The notes under the pieces are model-generated. The model had not been told where the DNA came from and ran no database searches. It saw only the letters and a list, made by a program, of their open reading frames with translations. The position numbers and the translations under genes are program-made. A DNA stretch of 64,000 nucleotides from Thalassospira lohafexi (GTDB lineage Bacteria > Pseudomonadota > Alphaproteobacteria > Rhodospirillales > Thalassospiraceae), in NCBI RefSeq assembly GCF_002844275.1, contig NZ_NXGX01000004.1:372001-436000 (forward strand), read 5' to 3'. Shown here piece by piece: positions 61,660 through 64,000 of the stretch (position 1 is its first letter; every line of letters begins with the position of its first letter).

Positions 61660-62274
61660 ATGCAGGGTTCAACCCCGGTGGACTGCGAAGTTTTGAACGT
61701 TATTCAGGGTGCAGGCATCTGGCCCGATTGCGAGGATAAAACCCAACTGCTTCAGGCGATCAACACCCTGATTTCCGGTGGTGGTTCGGGCGGTGGCAAT
61801 ACCGTCATCATCGGCAGCGAAATCGGCACCGTCTCGGCCTTCGCCATGCCAACCGCACCAGAAGGCTGGCTTGTCTGTGACGGGTCGGCCGTGTCGCGCA
61901 CCGACTATGCTGATCTGTTTGCGACCATTGGTACCCTTTGGGGTGATGGTGACCAAGTCTCGACCTTCACCCTGCCGGACCTACGCGGTGAGTTCGTGCG
62001 TGGTTTTGATAATGGTCGCGGTGTTGATGAGGGGCGTGTGTTTGCGTCTTCTCAGACGGATGAGTTTAAAAGTCATGATCATACTTTGGTGGATCCCATT
62101 GTTTACATCAATGTTGGTGGTGGCTCTGATCCGTCCGTTTGGAATGTTGATGTGCCGAACACGACTAAGAGCAGAACAACTGAAGTATCCGGTGGTTTAG
62201 AAACCCGCCCACGCAACGTGGCGATGACCTATGCGATCAAGGCGTTTTATCCGACTGCACCCTCTGGCCAGTAA
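61660..62274 (+). CDS. Phage tail-collar domain protein 1
   Basis: A 204-residue protein. The N-terminal module (about 1-45, MQGSTPVDCEVLNVIQGAGI, ending in a GGGSGGG linker) is shared with the next tail gene. The Phage Collar domain (about 50-115) follows with APEGWLVCDGSAVSRTDYAD and FTLPDLRGEFVRGFDNGRG. The C-terminal region carries HDHT and the terminal RPRNVAMTYAIKAF signature. Collar-domain proteins form tail fibres or tips for host contact. ATG 61660 follows AAGGAG. Followed by its own terminator. Confidence 0.88.
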   Translation: MQGSTPVDCEVLNVIQGAGIWPDCEDKTQLLQAINTLISGGGSGGGNTVIIGSEIGTVSAFAMPTAPEGWLVCDGSAVSRTDYADLFATIGTLWGDGDQVSTFTLPDLRGEFVRGFDNGRGVDEGRVFASSQTDEFKSHDHTLVDPIVYINVGGGSDPSVWNVDVPNTTKSRTTEVSGGLETRPRNVAMTYAIKAFYPTAPSGQ

Positions 62275-62312
62275 GACGTCAGACTAAAACACCTTTTTCA
62301 TCTTCCCTTACC

Positions 62313-62341
62313 CCGGCGAGTTGGTCTCGCCGGTTTTTTTT
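62313..62341 (+). terminator. Intrinsic terminator after tail-collar gene 1
   Basis: A perfect 8-bp stem CCGGCGAG (62313-62320) with CTCGCCGG (62326-62333), a five-base loop and TTTTTTTT. One of the strongest terminators in the window, placed between the two related tail genes. Confidence 0.92.
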
Positions 62342-62364
62342 AGTGCCTAAAATGGAGAATGCGT

Positions 62365-62961
62365 ATGCAGTGTTTGAGCCCTGTTGAAAGTGAAGTTCTT
62401 AATGTCGTTCTGGCTGCGGACATCGTGCCAAACCGGATCGATGACACACAGCTTTTGCAGGCCCTTGAGAGCCTGTTTGGCGGTGGCGGTTCTGGTGGGG
62501 CCGTGCCGGTTGCGACGGTTCTTTCGTTTGCTGGTTCGTCCGCGCCCGACGGTTTCATGCTGTGCGATGGTGCTGAACTGTTGGCAAGTGAATATGCCGA
62601 TCTGTTCGCGACTATCGGGACGACCTATGGCGCCGGGCAGGCACCAGGCAGTTTTAAGCTGCCCGATATGCGGGGTCGTACACCGATTGGTGCCGGGCAG
62701 GGCGATGGTCTGACGGATCGTGTGATCGGTGTAGCTGACGGGGAGGAAACTCATCAACTCACCGTTGATGAGATGCCCGAGCATGATCATGCTTACGATA
62801 TTCGGAACATGGCGACCGGTATCGGTTCGAGTGGATATGAAGTGCACCCGAAACCGGCAAACACAGAACCGGATTCCGCACAAAGTAGGATGACCGGCGG
62901 TGATCAGCCGCATAACAACATGCAGCCGTTTCTGGTGGTGAATTACATCATCAAGGTTTGA
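62365..62961 (+). CDS. Phage tail-collar domain protein 2
   Basis: A 198-residue paralogue of the preceding gene. The N-terminal module is recognisably the same (MQCLSPVESEVLNVVLAADI ... GGGGSGG), and the collar block reads APDGFMLCDGAELLASEYAD and FKLPDMRGRTPIGAGQGDG. The C-terminal part (HDHAYDI, then GGDQPHNNMQPFLVVNYIIK) is of the classic microcystin-dependent-protein/tail-collar type and differs from protein 1. ATG 62365 lies seven bases after GGAG; ATG 62359 is too close. Followed by a terminator. Confidence 0.88.
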   Translation: MQCLSPVESEVLNVVLAADIVPNRIDDTQLLQALESLFGGGGSGGAVPVATVLSFAGSSAPDGFMLCDGAELLASEYADLFATIGTTYGAGQAPGSFKLPDMRGRTPIGAGQGDGLTDRVIGVADGEETHQLTVDEMPEHDHAYDIRNMATGIGSSGYEVHPKPANTEPDSAQSRMTGGDQPHNNMQPFLVVNYIIKV

Positions 62962-62968
62962 TGATTTT

Positions 62969-62998
62969 CGGGGTTCGGTTTTGCCGGGCCCCGTTTTT
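62969..62998 (+). terminator. Intrinsic terminator after tail-collar gene 2
   Basis: A 10-bp stem with two G-T pairs (CGGGGTTCGG at 62969-62978 with CCGGGCCCCG at 62984-62993), a TTTTG loop, then TTTTTG. It precedes the ribosome-binding site of the tail tubular gene. Confidence 0.8.
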
Positions 62999-63012
62999 GT
63001 TTGGGGGATCAA

Positions 63013-63591
63013 ATGGCGTTAAGCGATGTGGCCTTGTGTGCGCGGGCACTGGTGATGATCGGGGCGGCACCGGTATCGTCCTTTGAGGAAGATACCGCCG
63101 AGGCGGAAATTGCCCGGATGCTGTATCCCGTCATTCGCGATGGCGTGCTGGCGGGGTATCCGTGGCGGTTTGCGGCCAAGGGGTGCTGGTTGGCGCAGGT
63201 GACGGCAGGGGAAACATCCGGCGGTCCGGGGGATGGAGCAAACCTGTTTGCCTTGCCCGGCGATTTTATCCGGTTGTTGTCGCTTGAAACGGACGGCGGG
63301 CGCGTCACGCGGTTTGAGTTGCGCGATCGGGCGGTTTTGTGTGAGGCCGGGTCGGCGCATCTGACCTATGTCGGGCGGTTGGCGGAGGCGAGTTTTCCGG
63401 CGTGGTTTGATCTGGCGCTGATTGCGCGGTTGGCGGCCGAATTTTGCCTGCCGTTGACCGAAAGCAGTTCACGGGCGGAATACCTTTTTAAACGGTCTGA
63501 AGACCAGTTTCGTAGCGCCCGTTTGGCCGATGCGCAGCAATCGACACCGCATGCGATTGAGGATTTTTCGTTGATTGCGGCGCGAGGGTGA
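63013..63591 (+). CDS. Tail tubular protein A (T7 gp11-like)
   Basis: A 192-residue protein of the podovirus tail tubular protein A family: LSDVALCARALVMIGAAPVS opening near 3-22, MLYPVIRDGVLAGYPWRFA near 37-55, and the helical LALIARLAAEFCLPLTESSS near 134-153. It forms the upper ring of the short tail below the portal. ATG 63013 follows GGGGGA; an upstream in-frame TTG at 63001 is rejected. The next gene, for the nozzle, starts 75 bases downstream. Confidence 0.85.
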   Translation: MALSDVALCARALVMIGAAPVSSFEEDTAEAEIARMLYPVIRDGVLAGYPWRFAAKGCWLAQVTAGETSGGPGDGANLFALPGDFIRLLSLETDGGRVTRFELRDRAVLCEAGSAHLTYVGRLAEASFPAWFDLALIARLAAEFCLPLTESSSRAEYLFKRSEDQFRSARLADAQQSTPHAIEDFSLIAARG

Positions 63592-63666
63592 CGCAAGCGC
63601 GCAGTGATCGCAAGGAACAAGCATCACGCTCATGCGACTGATATTTCAACTGGGGGACCAAAAACC

Positions 63667-64000
63667 ATGGCACGCCGCGTTCTTGAAAAAAACACGTTTT
63701 CGACCGGGGAACTGGCACCGGAATTGTGGGGACGTTCTGACTTGAATGCCTATGCCAATGGGGCGGCGCGGTTGCATAATGTGTTTGTTGAACCGTCGGG
63801 CGGGGTGAGGCGTCGGCCCGGTGTGCGGCTGGTTGATAAACTGCCCGGTGCGGTGCGGTTGATCGCGTTCGAGTTCAATACCGAGCAGGCCTATATCCTG
63901 GCGTTTGGCGATTATGAGGGATTGGTATTTAAGGACGGCGTGGCGACGCATCGGTTTGAAACGCCGTTCGGGGTCGCGCATCATGATTTGATGAACTGGA
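63667..64000 (+). CDS. Tail nozzle / tail tubular protein B-like (5' part only)
   Basis: The first 111 codons of a gene cut by the right edge. The sequence ENTFSTGELAPELWGRSDLN-type opening (KNTFSTGELAPELWGRSDLN at 8-27) is followed by YANGAARLHNVFVEPSGGVR and RRPGVRL, then LIAFEFNTEQAYILAFGDY. This is the N-terminal pattern of the phage nozzle/stabilisation protein family, usually 600-800 residues long. It forms the lower tail tube of podoviruses. Confirms that the cassette continues beyond the window. Confidence 0.82.
   Translation, partial: MARRVLEKNTFSTGELAPELWGRSDLNAYANGAARLHNVFVEPSGGVRRRPGVRLVDKLPGAVRLIAFEFNTEQAYILAFGDYEGLVFKDGVATHRFETPFGVAHHDLMNW

Noticed and set aside
61660-62961. 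Diversity-generating retroelement variable repeat as in phage BPP-1
   Set aside because: No reverse transcriptase, no template/variable repeat pair and no adenine-specific differences were seen; the two tail genes differ like ordinary paralogues.
1-64000. tRNA, rRNA or CRISPR elements
   Set aside because: No cloverleaf-like sequence with a conserved T-arm and acceptor, no rRNA stretches and no regularly spaced repeats were found by reading; a covariance-model search would be decisive.

Overview
The window looks like a chromosomal piece of a free-living, motile, probably marine alphaproteobacterium of the Rhodospirillales, most like Thalassospira. The reasons are a class I lysyl-tRNA synthetase, moderate-to-high GC with many GTG/TTG starts, an Ohr/OhrR pair, TRAP and AfuABC-type transporters, and many c-di-GMP and two-component proteins. 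The genus is an inference from gene style; no rRNA or other marker is present. No tRNA, rRNA, CRISPR array or complete insertion sequence was found.

Layout. 1-5.9 kb: the start of an NAD(P)-dependent dehydrogenase cut by the window edge, a TerB-like protein, a large PAS-GGDEF-EAL protein, a Crp/Fnr regulator and a DUF2946 protein. 6-16.4 kb: an EamA exporter divergent from a LysR regulator, HdeD-like protein plus a P1B-type metal ATPase, a DinG-type helicase, an AraC regulator, an AT-rich orphan membrane/coiled-coil gene, a LysE exporter and a YqaA-like protein. 16.4-22.2 kb: a phospholipase D-like protein with a small partner, a monooxygenase, and an Ohr / secreted esterase / OhrR peroxide module with a clear operator palindrome. 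22.3-28.1 kb: chemotaxis receptor, then a histidine kinase plus REC-PAS-GGDEF-EAL response regulator operon. 28.5-34.8 kb: lysK, lipoproteins, a membrane protein, a TetR regulator whose 3' end lies in a 266-bp inverted-repeat element, and a branched-chain aminotransferase.

35-41.8 kb is a carbohydrate-phosphate uptake locus: a LacI regulator, an AfuA-like binding protein, a fused two-domain permease, an ATPase and an inositol-monophosphatase-family phosphatase, with three copies of a GCACACGTGTGC-type operator. 41.8-45.8 kb holds a MASE1-CHASE hybrid kinase and an S24-type repressor. 45.9-53.2 kb is the most striking metabolic locus: a LacI regulator divergent from a TRAP transporter (dctPQM), a VOC-fold protein, a RuBisCO-like protein and a DUF1537 acid-sugar kinase in one tight operon. 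By comparison with known RuBisCO-like protein/DUF1537 pathways of branched sugar acids (the 3-oxo-isoapionate branch of D-apiose catabolism), it probably imports a sugar acid, phosphorylates it and splits or decarboxylates it. The VOC protein and the absence of an oxidoisomerase make it differ from the textbook versions.

53.2 kb to the end: an autotransporter-like outer-membrane barrel, then a podovirus-type (T7/BPP-1-like) virion gene cassette: small upstream genes, portal, Bbp19-like protein, scaffold, capsid, two related tail-collar proteins, tail tubular protein A and the start of a nozzle protein. Intrinsic terminators separate several of these genes, and a minus-strand gene for a membrane-anchored, apparently inactive YafK-type L,D-transpeptidase relative sits between scaffold and capsid. 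No terminase, integrase or lysis gene is visible; the cassette runs off the right edge.
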